From Prevotella sp. (GTDB lineage: Bacteria; Bacteroidota; Bacteroidia; Bacteroidales; Bacteroidaceae), in NCBI GenBank assembly GCA_022511055.1, contig JAFLSH010000094.1, forward strand, positions 1 through 10,365: a DNA stretch of 10,365 nucleotides, written 5' to 3'. This document shows, piece by piece, positions 1-7,250 of the stretch. A program made the position numbers and the translations under genes. Numbering within the stretch: the stretch's first letter is position 1; every line of letters starts with the position of its first letter. A model generated the notes under the pieces. It worked only from the letters and a program-made list of their open reading frames with translations. It was not told where the DNA came from and made no database searches.

Positions 1-30
1 CCGGAAACTCCGTCTGTTGCAGGGACGCAG

Positions 31-714
31 CTATGGGTTTAGCAGGAAGGTCTTGGTGACAGGCCCTTCGAAAGTGTTCAGGGTCAGCTGGATGGTGTCG
101 GCTTGGCAATCACGGGTAGAGATGCTGACGAAGGTGCGCTGCGAGTAGTATTCGGGCATGCCACCCTGGTCATGATGAAGCTGCAGCCGCAGGGTGTGGG
201 TGCTGTCAGGATAGGCCAACAGCGTGTCGGCAACGACACCAATGCTGTGGTAGGCGTTCTCATCATCCGTGGTGCCGACCTTTAGCAGCAACCCTAAATT
301 CAGATAGCGCCGGTTGCTACTGAGCCATGCGCTTTCGAGCCCCACGGGGTCAGTCTTGATGCCCTCTTCAAAGAAGAACTGCCGGTGAGGCACAACGGTT
401 GGCACACGAGTGATACCCATCAGCTTGGCATAAGGATAATTGGCGCCGTTTTCCATCAGGGCGTAATACATGAGTGTGCGATAGGCGGAGTCAGGCGTTT
501 GCCACCACGAGGCACTATACGGCTTGTCGACAGGCAAGGAGTCGCCTTCATCTGTGATGAAATAGCGCATTTTCAAGTCTTCACCGACGTATGCCTCAGC
601 AAAGTCGGCGCGCAGCAGCGAATAGCTGCCTTCACCCTTATCGTAAGCATCCATTGTGCAGCCCGCAACCAGGGCGAGCAGGGCGGCCAGACAGACAGTT
701 TGCTTTCTCTTCAT
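31..714 (-). CDS. NigD-like surface lipoprotein, 227 aa
   Basis: This is a secreted lipoprotein. A basic start (MKRK) is followed by a hydrophobic stretch of about 12 residues and a lipobox LVAGC with the lipidated cysteine at residue 19. The mature part has no membrane segment and looks beta-rich, with alternating hydrophobic strands near residues 135-165 and 172-225. Length and layout suit the NigD-like family of Bacteroidales, named after a gene next to the nigrescin bacteriocin of Prevotella; the biochemical role of the family is unknown. The start ATG overlaps the stop of the upstream acyltransferase gene by 4 bases (ATGA), so the two are probably translationally coupled as the last genes of the envelope operon. 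Lipoprotein status is secure. The NigD assignment rests on remembered family features and is moderate; an unclassified Bacteroidales lipoprotein is the alternative. Confidence 0.72.
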   Translation of the reverse strand: MKRKQTVCLAALLALVAGCTMDAYDKGEGSYSLLRADFAEAYVGEDLKMRYFITDEGDSLPVDKPYSASWWQTPDSAYRTLMYYALMENGANYPYAKLMGITRVPTVVPHRQFFFEEGIKTDPVGLESAWLSSNRRYLNLGLLLKVGTTDDENAYHSIGVVADTLLAYPDSTHTLRLQLHHDQGGMPEYYSQRTFVSISTRDCQADTIQLTLNTFEGPVTKTFLLNP

Positions 715-1928
715 AGGGCGGCCTGCTTGTTACGTACTGGGTTGGCATACATGGTGAGCATTCGCTCGCGGAGGAATGCCTCATCTTTCTGCGGCAGCTG
801 AATCTTGGCCAGCTGACCCGCTATATACTGGTTGAAGCGCTGCTTATCGGCCTCTGTGTAGTGGGCGGCGTTGGCCGTGTTGCCGTTCAGCTCATCGAGC
901 GCGATGTAGTTGCCGGGGAAGAGTTCGTAGCGGCGGTGTATCTCGCAGTCCATGCGGTGTGCTAAGGCAGCATAGAACTCTGTCTTCGGCAGGTCGGCCA
1001 GTTCGTCTATCCACGTGTTGATTGGCGCGGCAGGCCGATAGACCACGCGCCCTTTGTAGCCGAAGATGCCTGTCTTCATGTTGTCCAGGTCATCTTGCCT
1101 GCTCTTCTTGAAACCGGGATTATCGCGTTTCTGCTGAAACTCCTGTGCTTTCAGGTAGTCACTGGGGTCATACTCATAGCTGATGGTCAGCGGCACGATG
1201 TTCAGCTCGCGCAAATCCCCGCCCATGGCCAGCATTTTCAGCACCGCATCTTGCGTGCGGTCATCAGAGTCCTTGGCGCGCCCTTCACGCTGGGCTATCC
1301 AGATGTTCTCCCGTTTCTGCGTGACGGCAAAATGGATGTACCGGCTCATCAGCTGCGAGGCCGCCAACGTTTCGCGAAGGGAGAGCCCGCGGCGCACGGT
1401 GAACGCTTTGTTCATGCGCACCAGCCGCTTAATCCACGGGTAGATGAGCAGGTTATCGCCAATGCCTATCTCTACGGTTGTAGGATAGCCATTCGCCACG
1501 AGCATGACATCAAGGAAGGCAGAGTCAAGAACAATATCGCGGTGGTTGGAAACGAAGGTGTAGCGGGCACTCTTGGCTGCCCGGACATCACTCCCCTTCA
1601 GCGCCGTGTCATCAAACGCGCAACCATCAGTATGCTTGCGGATGATGTACTTCACGACGGGCTTCATGAAGCGCTTCTGAAAGTCAAGTGGCGACTTTAC
1701 GCCCGTGAAAGCCAGCCGCAGCAGGCCGTTGCGCACCGACTTGGGCAGCCAGGGCACAAACCCCTTCAGTATCAGCTGGAACTGGCGGTCATCTAACAGT
1801 TCCTCGAAGGCTTGCCGCATCTCTTCCGCCTCGTAGGGGCGAATCTCGTTGAACTCAGAGAGTCCACGCAGGTACTCCTCGCGGGAGAGCTGTGAGTGAC
1901 CAGTCGGGCTGGTGCTTTTTGTTTCCAT
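711..1928 (-). CDS. PlsC-type glycerophosphate acyltransferase-like protein, 405 aa
   Basis: This is a probable membrane-associated acyltransferase of the lysophosphatidic acid acyltransferase superfamily, which moves an acyl chain from acyl-ACP or acyl-CoA to a glycerol-phosphate-type acceptor in phospholipid synthesis. The family blocks appear in order: block I as SNHRDIVLD (H129 to D135), block II as AFTVRRG (175-181), block III as REGRAKD (214-220), and a block IV-like IVPL (244-247). The spacing in block I is H-X5-D rather than the usual H-X4-D. At 405 residues it is longer than a simple PlsC (about 240), with extensions on both sides of the core. It lies 65 bases after ddl and overlaps the lipoprotein gene by 4 bases. 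The gap to ddl holds no TAnnTTTG box on the minus strand, which fits read-through from ddl. The true acceptor, including ornithine or glycine lipid precursors, cannot be told from sequence. Confidence 0.8.
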   Translation of the reverse strand: METKSTSPTGHSQLSREEYLRGLSEFNEIRPYEAEEMRQAFEELLDDRQFQLILKGFVPWLPKSVRNGLLRLAFTGVKSPLDFQKRFMKPVVKYIIRKHTDGCAFDDTALKGSDVRAAKSARYTFVSNHRDIVLDSAFLDVMLVANGYPTTVEIGIGDNLLIYPWIKRLVRMNKAFTVRRGLSLRETLAASQLMSRYIHFAVTQKRENIWIAQREGRAKDSDDRTQDAVLKMLAMGGDLRELNIVPLTISYEYDPSDYLKAQEFQQKRDNPGFKKSRQDDLDNMKTGIFGYKGRVVYRPAAPINTWIDELADLPKTEFYAALAHRMDCEIHRRYELFPGNYIALDELNGNTANAAHYTEADKQRFNQYIAGQLAKIQLPQKDEAFLRERMLTMYANPVRNKQAAL

Positions 1929-1993
1929 CCTTTGCTTCTATTTGATGTGTTTTCTGTCTGCCAGTCTTTTATCTTGAGAGGGAGGGAAGATGC

Positions 1994-2983
1994 CTAAAAC
2001 TGGTTTTCAACAATGTCGGTCAGGACATCAGTCATGGAGAGGCCGGCGGCGCGCACTTGCTGGGGAATGAAGCTGGTGGCAGTCATGCCGGGTGTCGTGT
2101 TGACCTCAAGCATCGAGATGACACCTTCCGGGGAGATGATGTAGTCGATGCGGATGATGCCGTTGCAGTGGAGAATATCGTAGATGTGGCTGGTAATCTT
2201 GGAGACGCGCTCGGCCATCTCCGGCGACAGGCGGGCCGGCGTGATTTCCTGTACCTGACCGTTGTATTTCGCATCATAATCGAAGAACTCGTTCTGGCTG
2301 ACCACCTCTGTGGCGGGCAGCACGACCGACTTCTGCCGTGTCTTGTAGCACCCTTGCGAAATCTCCATGCCTTCGAGGTATGCCTCGACCATCACCTCTG
2401 GACTTTCCATCATGGCCTTGCGGATGGCGGGAGCCAGCTGGTCAGCATTCTTCACCTTGCTGATGCCAAACGAGCTGCCGTCAGCCGCCGGCTTCACAAA
2501 GCAGGGCATGCCGATGCGCTGCTCCACCTCTTCATCGCTGACCAACTGCTCATAGCCCTTGCGGATGAGCAGCGAGTCGGCCACGCTGACCCCGTAGCCC
2601 TTCAGATACTGATTCAGAACGAACTTATCGAAGGTTATTGCCTCGACCAGCACACCGCTCGTGCTGTAAGGCAGGCCAATCAGGTCGAAATAGCCCTGCA
2701 ACACGCCGTTTTCGCCGGGCGTACCGTGGATGGTGATGTAGGCATAGTCGAAAAGCCGGGCTTTCCCGTTCTCTATGAACGAGAAGTCATTGCGGTCTAT
2801 GCTGACCGTAGTGCCCCCTGGCAGCTCCACGTGCCAGTCTTGCCCCTTGATGTCAACGATGTAGACGTTATAGCGTTCCTTGTCGAAGAAGGAGTAGAGC
2901 CCTTGCGCCGAGCGCAATGACACATCATGCTCAGAGGAGTCGCCACCGCAGACGATGGCAATGTTACGTTTCAGTTGTTCCAT
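1994..2983 (-). CDS. ddl: D-alanine--D-alanine ligase, 329 aa
   Basis: This is a cytoplasmic ATP-grasp ligase that joins two D-alanines to make the dipeptide for the peptidoglycan precursor UDP-MurNAc-pentapeptide. The N-terminal GGDSSEHDVSL (13-23) carries the conserved glutamate (E18). HGTPGENG marks the end of the first domain. FVKPAADGSSFGISKV is the ATP-grasp core, and LEVNTTPGMT near the C-terminus is the Mg/ADP and substrate loop. All expected motifs are present and 329 residues is normal. The frame stays open upstream to 3256, but the extra residues would run through the end of rluD and are low-complexity and arginine-rich. The ATG at 2983 starts directly at the family N-terminus and follows a purine-rich leader (AAAGAGAAAAATATAAT). 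It lies 31 bases after rluD in the same operon. Confidence 0.96.
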   Translation of the reverse strand: MEQLKRNIAIVCGGDSSEHDVSLRSAQGLYSFFDKERYNVYIVDIKGQDWHVELPGGTTVSIDRNDFSFIENGKARLFDYAYITIHGTPGENGVLQGYFDLIGLPYSTSGVLVEAITFDKFVLNQYLKGYGVSVADSLLIRKGYEQLVSDEEVEQRIGMPCFVKPAADGSSFGISKVKNADQLAPAIRKAMMESPEVMVEAYLEGMEISQGCYKTRQKSVVLPATEVVSQNEFFDYDAKYNGQVQEITPARLSPEMAERVSKITSHIYDILHCNGIIRIDYIISPEGVISMLEVNTTPGMTATSFIPQQVRAAGLSMTDVLTDIVENQF

Positions 2984-3014
2984 TATTATATTTTTCTCTT
3001 TCGTTTTCTTCTCT

Positions 3015-4079
3015 TTATGCCGGCTGTTCAGGCAACGCGTGGACATAGCGCCGCCATTTGTCGATGAGCGCCGCCAAGTCGTCTGGCAGTTCCGAGGTAA
3101 AATCCATCTGCTGCCCCGTCTTCGGATGCACGAAGCCCAGCGTGCGGGCATGCAGCGCCTGCCGGGAGCAGAGCTTAAAGCAGTTCTGTATGAATGCCTT
3201 GTAGGTCGACGACCGCTCGCCGCGCAATATCTCCATGCCGCCGTAGCGCTCATCACCGAACAGGGGATGCCCGATGTGCTTCAGGTGGGCGCGTATCTGG
3301 TGGGTGCGGCCAGTCTCCAGCACACACTCGATGAGCGTGGTGTAGCCATAGCGTTCCAGCACCCGCCAGTGGGTGACGGCCGGCTTGCCCACCTCAGAGC
3401 CGGGCGGGAAGACTGCCATGCGCTGGCGGTCACGCGGGTCTCGCCCGATGTTGCCCTCGATGCGGCCTTCATCTTCGGTGAAGTGCCCCCACACCAGTGC
3501 GTTGTAGCTGCGGTGCGTATCGTGGTTGAAGAACTGCACCCCCAGTCTGGTCTTGGCCTCGGGTGTCTTGGCCGCCACGAGCAGCCCGCTGGTATCCTTG
3601 TCTATGCGGTGTACCAGCCCCACCTGCGGGTCGTTAGGGTCGTATGAGGGCAGGTTTCTCAGGTGCCAGGCAATGGCGTTGACCAGCGTACCGTGGAAGT
3701 TGCCCACGCCGGGATGCACCACCAGCCCAGCCGGCTTGTTGATGACCATCAGCTCCTCATCTTCATAGACCACGCTGAGCGGTATATCCTCAGGCTCAAT
3801 GGTGGTGTCATAGTGCGGGCGGTCGAGCATCAGGGTGATGACATCACCCGCACGTACCTTATAGTTGCTCTTGACGGGCGTGTCGTTCACGTGGATGAAG
3901 CCGGCATCGGCCGCCTGCTGTATGCGGTTGCGGGTGGTGTGCTGCAAGTGCCCGACCAGAAACTTGTCGATGCGCAGCGGCTCCTGTCCGCGGTCCACCT
4001 CGATGCGGAAATGCTCGTACAGCTGCTGGCTCTCCTCTTCCAGCTCCAGCTCGTTTGTCAGTTCCAAGTCGTTCTCCAT
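3015..4079 (-). CDS. rluD: 23S rRNA pseudouridine synthase, RluD/RluA family, 354 aa
   Basis: This enzyme isomerises uridine to pseudouridine in rRNA; RluD proper modifies the helix 69 loop of 23S rRNA. After an acidic lead of about 30 residues there is an S4 RNA-binding domain (about 34-85, beginning RIDKFL). The catalytic domain has VINKPAGLVVHPG (112-124), the signature LVHRIDKDTSGL (155-166) with catalytic Asp160 in HRID, and GRTHQIRAHLKHIGHP (257-272) for nucleotide binding. It is somewhat longer than the E. coli protein because of the acidic N-terminus and an insertion near residues 284-310. RluC- or RluA-type specificity cannot be excluded, but the S4 domain and length favour RluD. Its start lies 2 bases from the stop of the PASTA gene, so the two are co-transcribed. 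Confidence 0.93.
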   Translation of the reverse strand: MENDLELTNELELEEESQQLYEHFRIEVDRGQEPLRIDKFLVGHLQHTTRNRIQQAADAGFIHVNDTPVKSNYKVRAGDVITLMLDRPHYDTTIEPEDIPLSVVYEDEELMVINKPAGLVVHPGVGNFHGTLVNAIAWHLRNLPSYDPNDPQVGLVHRIDKDTSGLLVAAKTPEAKTRLGVQFFNHDTHRSYNALVWGHFTEDEGRIEGNIGRDPRDRQRMAVFPPGSEVGKPAVTHWRVLERYGYTTLIECVLETGRTHQIRAHLKHIGHPLFGDERYGGMEILRGERSSTYKAFIQNCFKLCSRQALHARTLGFVHPKTGQQMDFTSELPDDLAALIDKWRRYVHALPEQPA

Positions 4080-4081
4080 GC

Positions 4082-4744
4082 CTACTCCACTAATTCCTCT
4101 TCCACTTCCTCAAAGTCATCGCTCTCGCCGCCATTGTCGACCGGCGCTTCTGATTCCACGAAGTCATAGTCTATGTCATCATCATCTCCGTACATGCCGC
4201 TGCCGATGATGAGTGTCAGCGGTGCATCTATGGACTCCATGTCGCCCGTTCCCACGCGGCGGCCGCGGCTGATGATGCCGTAGACCCAGTCTTTCTCGCC
4301 GGGAATGCGCTTTGGCGGCAGCACCCTGAAGCCCATGGCCAGCAGCTTGGCCTCGGCTTCGCGATAGCTGCTGTTGTCTATCAGGTCTGGGATGGGGAAT
4401 GCCGGCGAGGAGGGCGAGTTGACGGTCACGTAGATGACGTGCCCCGCCTTGACGTATGTGCCGTAGCCCGGTGTCTGCGCCAGAATGCAGTGGGCGGGCA
4501 GCTTCTTGTTGTAGCCCGAATCGCTGACCACGATGCGCAGCCCGTCTGTCTCGGCCAGCACGATGGCATCATTGTGGTACATATTGACGAGGTTGGGCAC
4601 TTTCACCCCCTCGCCGTGATGGGTATATTGCTTCAGCCCGAACTGCACGCCAAACAGCACGGCCACGACCACCAGTGCCATGGCCAGAAGGTTTCCCCAG
4701 AGATAGAGGCTGGCGAACTTTCCGAAAAATTCCTTCATATTCAT
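4082..4744 (-). CDS. Membrane-anchored PASTA domain protein, 220 aa
   Basis: A short cytoplasmic N-terminus leads into one membrane segment (about residues 16-36), so the rest faces the periplasm. Two PASTA repeats follow: residues about 46-110, starting KVPNLVNMYHNDA and containing AQTPGYGTYVKAG, and about 115-182, starting FPIPDLIDNSSYREA. PASTA domains bind peptidoglycan fragments or sit on penicillin-binding proteins and Ser/Thr kinases. Here there is no kinase or transpeptidase domain, so it is a stand-alone cell-wall sensor or scaffold. The last 35 residues are strongly acidic (DDDDID, EEVEEELVE). It is the first gene of the leftward operon that also makes D-Ala-D-Ala. A second in-frame ATG two codons later (4738) is an equally possible start. 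Domain call secure, role inferred. Confidence 0.9.
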   Translation of the reverse strand: MNMKEFFGKFASLYLWGNLLAMALVVVAVLFGVQFGLKQYTHHGEGVKVPNLVNMYHNDAIVLAETDGLRIVVSDSGYNKKLPAHCILAQTPGYGTYVKAGHVIYVTVNSPSSPAFPIPDLIDNSSYREAEAKLLAMGFRVLPPKRIPGEKDWVYGIISRGRRVGTGDMESIDAPLTLIIGSGMYGDDDDIDYDFVESEAPVDNGGESDDFEEVEEELVE

Positions 4745-4769
4745 CGCATAGAAACCGCTTTTGTTGGTG

Positions 4770-4800
4770 CAAAGATATACAAAAAAACAGAAAGAAGCAA
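4770..4800 (-). promoter_or_regulatory. Bacteroidota-type promoter for the PASTA-rluD-ddl operon
   Basis: On the minus strand the sequence reads TTG (4800-4798), 20 bases, then TATCTTTG (4777-4770). This fits the TTTG / TAnnTTTG promoter of the Bacteroidota primary sigma factor with its usual spacing of about 19-21. Transcription would begin near 4763, giving a leader of about 20 bases before the PASTA start codon. The promoter lies inside the terminator hairpin of rpmH. Confidence 0.75.
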
Positions 4801-4827
4801 GGATTCTGCCCTACTTCTTTCCGTTTT
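4781..4827 (-). terminator. Intrinsic terminator of rpmH
   Basis: Read on the minus strand, AACGGAAAGAAG (4825-4814) pairs with CTTCTTTCTGTT (4797-4786), a 12-base stem with one G-U pair and a 16-base loop, directly followed by a T run (4787-4781). It begins about 30 bases after the rpmH stop and is correctly oriented to end the rpmH transcript. Confidence 0.75.
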
Positions 4828-4854
4828 AACTTGTTTTTCGACTCATCAGCGGCT

Positions 4855-5010
4855 TTACTTTCCGTGATGCTCGTCTGAAACGGTTAACTTCTTACGACCG
4901 TGCTTGCGACGGTTGGCCAATACGCGGCGACCGTTCTTGGTTGCCATGCGCTCACGGAAACCGTGCTTGTTCACACGGCGGCGATTGTGGGGCTGGAATG
5001 TTCTTTTCAT
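4855..5010 (-). CDS. rpmH: 50S ribosomal protein L34, 51 aa
   Basis: This is the small basic protein of the large ribosomal subunit. The translation begins MKRTFQPHNRRRVNKHGF and continues RERMATKNGRRVLANRRKHG, the near-invariant L34 sequence, then ends in a short tail KKLTVSDEHHGK slightly longer than the usual 44-46 residues. It has its own promoter (5056-5086) and terminator (4781-4827), so it is monocistronic here. It is divergent from efp. Confidence 0.97.
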   Translation of the reverse strand: MKRTFQPHNRRRVNKHGFRERMATKNGRRVLANRRKHGRKKLTVSDEHHGK

Positions 5011-5055
5011 TGCTTTTTATCTGTTTTTATTGTTAATACTCTCGGTTTTGGGGTG

Positions 5056-5086
5056 CAAAATTACTCAATTCTTTTGAAATACGCAA
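5056..5086 (-). promoter_or_regulatory. Bacteroidota-type promoter for rpmH
   Basis: On the minus strand TTG (5086-5084), 20 bases and TAATTTTG (5063-5056) match the TTTG / TAnnTTTG consensus with standard spacing. The -7 box is 45 bases upstream of the rpmH start codon at 5010. Confidence 0.75.
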
Positions 5087-5099
5087 GTTTTCCCTTAAA

Positions 5100-5134
5100 A
5101 ATTAAGAATTAGGAATTAAGAATTAAGAATTATT
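5100..5134. repeat. Tandem 7-base repeat AATTAAG in the rpmH-efp intergenic region
   Basis: Four tandem heptads read AATTAAG, AATTAGG, AATTAAG, AATTAAG, with a decayed fifth, AATTATT. They fill the space between the rpmH -33 element and the efp -7 box, so they occupy the place where the efp -33 element should be. Similar AATTAAG runs occur as intergenic low-complexity tracts in Bacteroidales genomes; function unknown. Confidence 0.85.
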
Positions 5135-5137
5135 TCG

Positions 5138-5145
5138 TACCTTTG
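5138..5145 (+). promoter_or_regulatory. -7 box of the efp operon promoter
   Basis: TACCTTTG matches TAnnTTTG exactly and lies 41 bases before the efp ATG. No good TTTG is found 19-21 bases upstream, where the heptad repeat sits (nearest is TTAAG at 5116-5120), so the -33 part is weak or replaced. Confidence 0.6.
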
Positions 5146-5186
5146 CACCCGAAAACGAAACAAAATCAACATTTATTTAAGTTTAT

Positions 5187-5753
5187 ATGATTAATTCACA
5201 AGACATTAAGAAAGGAACTGCCATCCGCATGGACGGCGGCATTTGGGTTTGCATTGATTTTCAGCACCGCAAGCCGGGTAAGGGTAACACGATTATGATT
5301 ATCAAAGTGAAGAATGTCAGCGACGGCCGCGTGCTGGAGCGCCGCTTCAACATTGGTGAGAAGCTGGAGGACGTGGTCATTGAGCGCCGCCCCTACCAGT
5401 ACCTCTACGAAGACCAGTCTGGCCGCATCTTCATGAACCAGGAGACCTTCGAGCAGATTCCCATCGACAACGAGCTGGTGATAGGTCATGAGTACATGAA
5501 GGAGAGCGACATTGTGGAGGTGGTGAGCGACACGACCGACGGCACAATCCTCTATGCCGAGATGCCCGTGAAGACCAACCTGCGCGTTGTACACTCAGAG
5601 CCGGGCGTGAAGGGCGACACCGCCACGAACACGCTGAAGCCTGCCACACTGGAGACGGGCGTTGAGATTCGCGTTCCCCTGTTCATCAACGAGGGCGACC
5701 TCGTTCAGGTCGACACACGCGACGGCTCATACCTGAACCGTGTCAAGGAATAA
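5187..5753 (+). CDS. efp: Elongation factor P, 188 aa
   Basis: EF-P binds ribosomes stalled at polyproline stretches and helps form the peptide bond. The normal three-domain layout is present: a KOW-like N-domain (1-65) with the loop HRKPGKGN, an OB domain (about 68-125) and a C-terminal OB domain (130-186) carrying GVEIRVPLFINEGD. The tip residue is lysine (K32 in PGKGN), the position that is beta-lysylated in Escherichia coli; whether this host modifies it cannot be seen. Length is standard. The stop codon shares one base with the ATG of the next gene (TAATG), so efp, the glycosyltransferase and radC form one operon. Confidence 0.97.
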   Translation: MINSQDIKKGTAIRMDGGIWVCIDFQHRKPGKGNTIMIIKVKNVSDGRVLERRFNIGEKLEDVVIERRPYQYLYEDQSGRIFMNQETFEQIPIDNELVIGHEYMKESDIVEVVSDTTDGTILYAEMPVKTNLRVVHSEPGVKGDTATNTLKPATLETGVEIRVPLFINEGDLVQVDTRDGSYLNRVKE

Positions 5754-6808
5754 TGAAGTATTCCATCATCGTTCCCGTCTTCAACCGCCCCGACGAGGTC
5801 GGCGAGCTGCTGCAAAGTCTTGCTGAGCAAACCTTCCGGGACTTTGAGGTTATCATTGTGGAAGACGGGTCGAAGACCCCATGCAAGGATGTCTGCGAGC
5901 CATATGCAGGCATCCTTGATTTGCATTATTACTACAAGGAGAACAGCGGCCCCGGCCAGAGCCGCAACTACGGGGCCGACCGTGCCCGCGGCGAGTGGCT
6001 GATTGTGCTTGACTCCGACGTGGTGCTGCCTGCCGGCTATCTGGCCGCCGCCGACCGCGAGCTGGGCAGCCACCCCTGCGATGCCTGGGGCGGCCCTGAT
6101 GCGGCCCACCCCTCGTTCACGCCCGTGCAGAAGGCCATCTCATACAGCATGACCTCTTTCTTCACCACCGGCGGCATACGCGGCGGCGCGGCGCGCGCCG
6201 CCCTCGACAAGTTCTACCCCCGCTCGTTCAACATGGGCATCCGCCGCGAAGTCTACACCCGGCTCGGCGGCTTCTCGAAGATGCGCTTCGGCGAGGACAT
6301 CGACTTCTCCTACCGCATAGTCGAGGCGGGCTGCCAGACCCGCCTGCTGCCCACGGCCTGGGTGTGGCACAAGCGGCGCACGGACTTCCGCAAGTTCTTC
6401 CGCCAGGTCTACAACAGCGGCATTGCCCGCATCAACCTGTCGAAGCGCCACCCCGGCACGCTGAAGCCGGTCCACCTGCTGCCCACGGTCTTCACCGTTG
6501 GGGTCATCTGCCTGGCCCTTCTGTTTGTCTGCGGGCTGCTCATCAGCAGCTTCGGCGGCACGGCGGCCAACAAGCAGCTGGGCCAGACCGTCTGCCAGTT
6601 GTCGCTGCTGCCGCTGCTGGCCTATGGGCTTATCATCTTCGCCGACTCTGCCCTGCGCAACCGCAGTCTCCATGTGGGCCTGCTCAGCATTCCCGCCGCC
6701 TTCGTTCAGCTGATGGGCTACGGGCTGGGCTTCATTGAGGCGTGGTGGAAGCGTTGCGTGCAGGGGAAAGACGAGTTCCAGGCGTTTGAAAAGACATTCT
6801 ACAAATGA
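5753..6808 (+). CDS. Family 2 glycosyltransferase with C-terminal membrane segments, 351 aa
   Basis: This is a GT-A fold glycosyltransferase that transfers a sugar from a nucleotide-sugar to an envelope glycan or lipid. It opens with YSIIVPVFNRPDEV (3-16); VEDGS (36-40) is the nucleotide contact, and LDSDVV (86-91) carries the metal-binding DxD. GGFSKMRFGEDIDFSYR (172-188) carries the ED catalytic-base motif. After residue 240 there are about three hydrophobic segments (243-268, 283-298, 306-330), anchoring the enzyme in the inner membrane with its catalytic domain in the cytoplasm. Acceptor and sugar cannot be inferred. It overlaps efp by 1 base and radC by 4 bases (ATGA). Codons are strongly GC-biased, like the rest of the chromosomal part. 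Confidence 0.92.
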   Translation: MKYSIIVPVFNRPDEVGELLQSLAEQTFRDFEVIIVEDGSKTPCKDVCEPYAGILDLHYYYKENSGPGQSRNYGADRARGEWLIVLDSDVVLPAGYLAAADRELGSHPCDAWGGPDAAHPSFTPVQKAISYSMTSFFTTGGIRGGAARAALDKFYPRSFNMGIRREVYTRLGGFSKMRFGEDIDFSYRIVEAGCQTRLLPTAWVWHKRRTDFRKFFRQVYNSGIARINLSKRHPGTLKPVHLLPTVFTVGVICLALLFVCGLLISSFGGTAANKQLGQTVCQLSLLPLLAYGLIIFADSALRNRSLHVGLLSIPAAFVQLMGYGLGFIEAWWKRCVQGKDEFQAFEKTFYK

Positions 6809-7248
6809 GCGGCAAGCTGAACATCAACCAGTGGGCCACCGAGGACCGGCCGCGCGAGAAACTGGAGCGGCTGGGGGCGCAGGCCCTGAGCGATGCCGAG
6901 CTGCTGGCCATACTTGTCGGCTCGGGCAGCACCAAGGAGGATGCCGTAACGCTGATGAAGCGCATACTCAGCGACTGCAACAACAACCTGAACACACTGG
7001 GCAAGCTGACCATCCGCGACCTGTGCCAGTACAACGGCGTGGGCCCCGCCAAGGCCATCACTATCCTGGCCGCCTGCGAGCTGGGCAAGCGCCGGCAGAG
7101 CGAGCGCCCGGAGGAGCGCCCCGACCTGGGCACTGCCACCCGCATCTACAACCACATGCACCCGCTGATGCAGAAGCGGCCAGTTTTGTATGTTCTTACA
7201 TTCAGAAACATTTTGGGGAGGATGCAATGTTTTGCAGCAAGTAAATAA
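6805..7248 (+). pseudogene. radC: radC, N-terminal half, cut by the prophage
   Basis: Residues 1-123 are a normal RadC N-terminus: IN(Q)WATEDRPREKL, LSDAELLAILVGSGS (28-42) and a helix-hairpin-helix YNGVGPAKAITILA (76-89), up to IYNHMHPLMQ (114-123, ending at 7173). After that the frame reads 24 unrelated residues (KRPVLYVLTF...) to a stop at 7246-7248. A full RadC is about 220-230 residues and has a JAB/MPN metal-binding domain with HNHPSG; no frame downstream shows it. The composition turns AT-rich at the same point. So radC is split by insertion rather than frameshifted. RadC's role is poorly defined (a proposed DNA-repair role has been questioned). The remnant may be expressed from the efp operon but lacks the catalytic domain. 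Confidence 0.88.
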
Positions 7249-7250
7249 CA
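7171..7250. other. Host-prophage junction (attL region)
   Basis: RadC similarity ends at 7173. The bases up to about 7183 are still GC-rich, then AT-rich phage DNA begins. The stretch contains an inverted repeat TGCAA-N4-TTGCA (7226-7239) and three TTTTG copies within about 60 bases, which could be recombinase sites. The att core cannot be defined without the right end. Confidence 0.5.

Noticed and set aside
2057..2920. Long plus-strand open frame of 287 residues opposite ddl
   Set aside because: It is the antisense shadow of a GC-rich gene, with His/Asp/Val-rich composition and no recognisable domain. The same applies to plus-strand frames at 1095-1796, 2955-3647 and 3663-4169.
2984..3256. 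Upstream extension of the ddl frame (91 extra residues)
   Set aside because: It lies mostly inside the end of rluD in another frame, is arginine-rich and unlike any Ddl N-terminus. MEQLKRNIAIVCGG at 2983 fits the family start.
6140..6673. Minus-strand frame of 177 residues opposite the glycosyltransferase
   Set aside because: Ala/Glu/Asp-rich shadow of the GC-rich glycosyltransferase with clear GT2 motifs on the plus strand.
7174..7248. Simple frameshift in radC
   Set aside because: No frame after 7173 encodes the JAB/MPN motif (HNHPSG or similar), and base composition changes at the same place. Insertion explains both.
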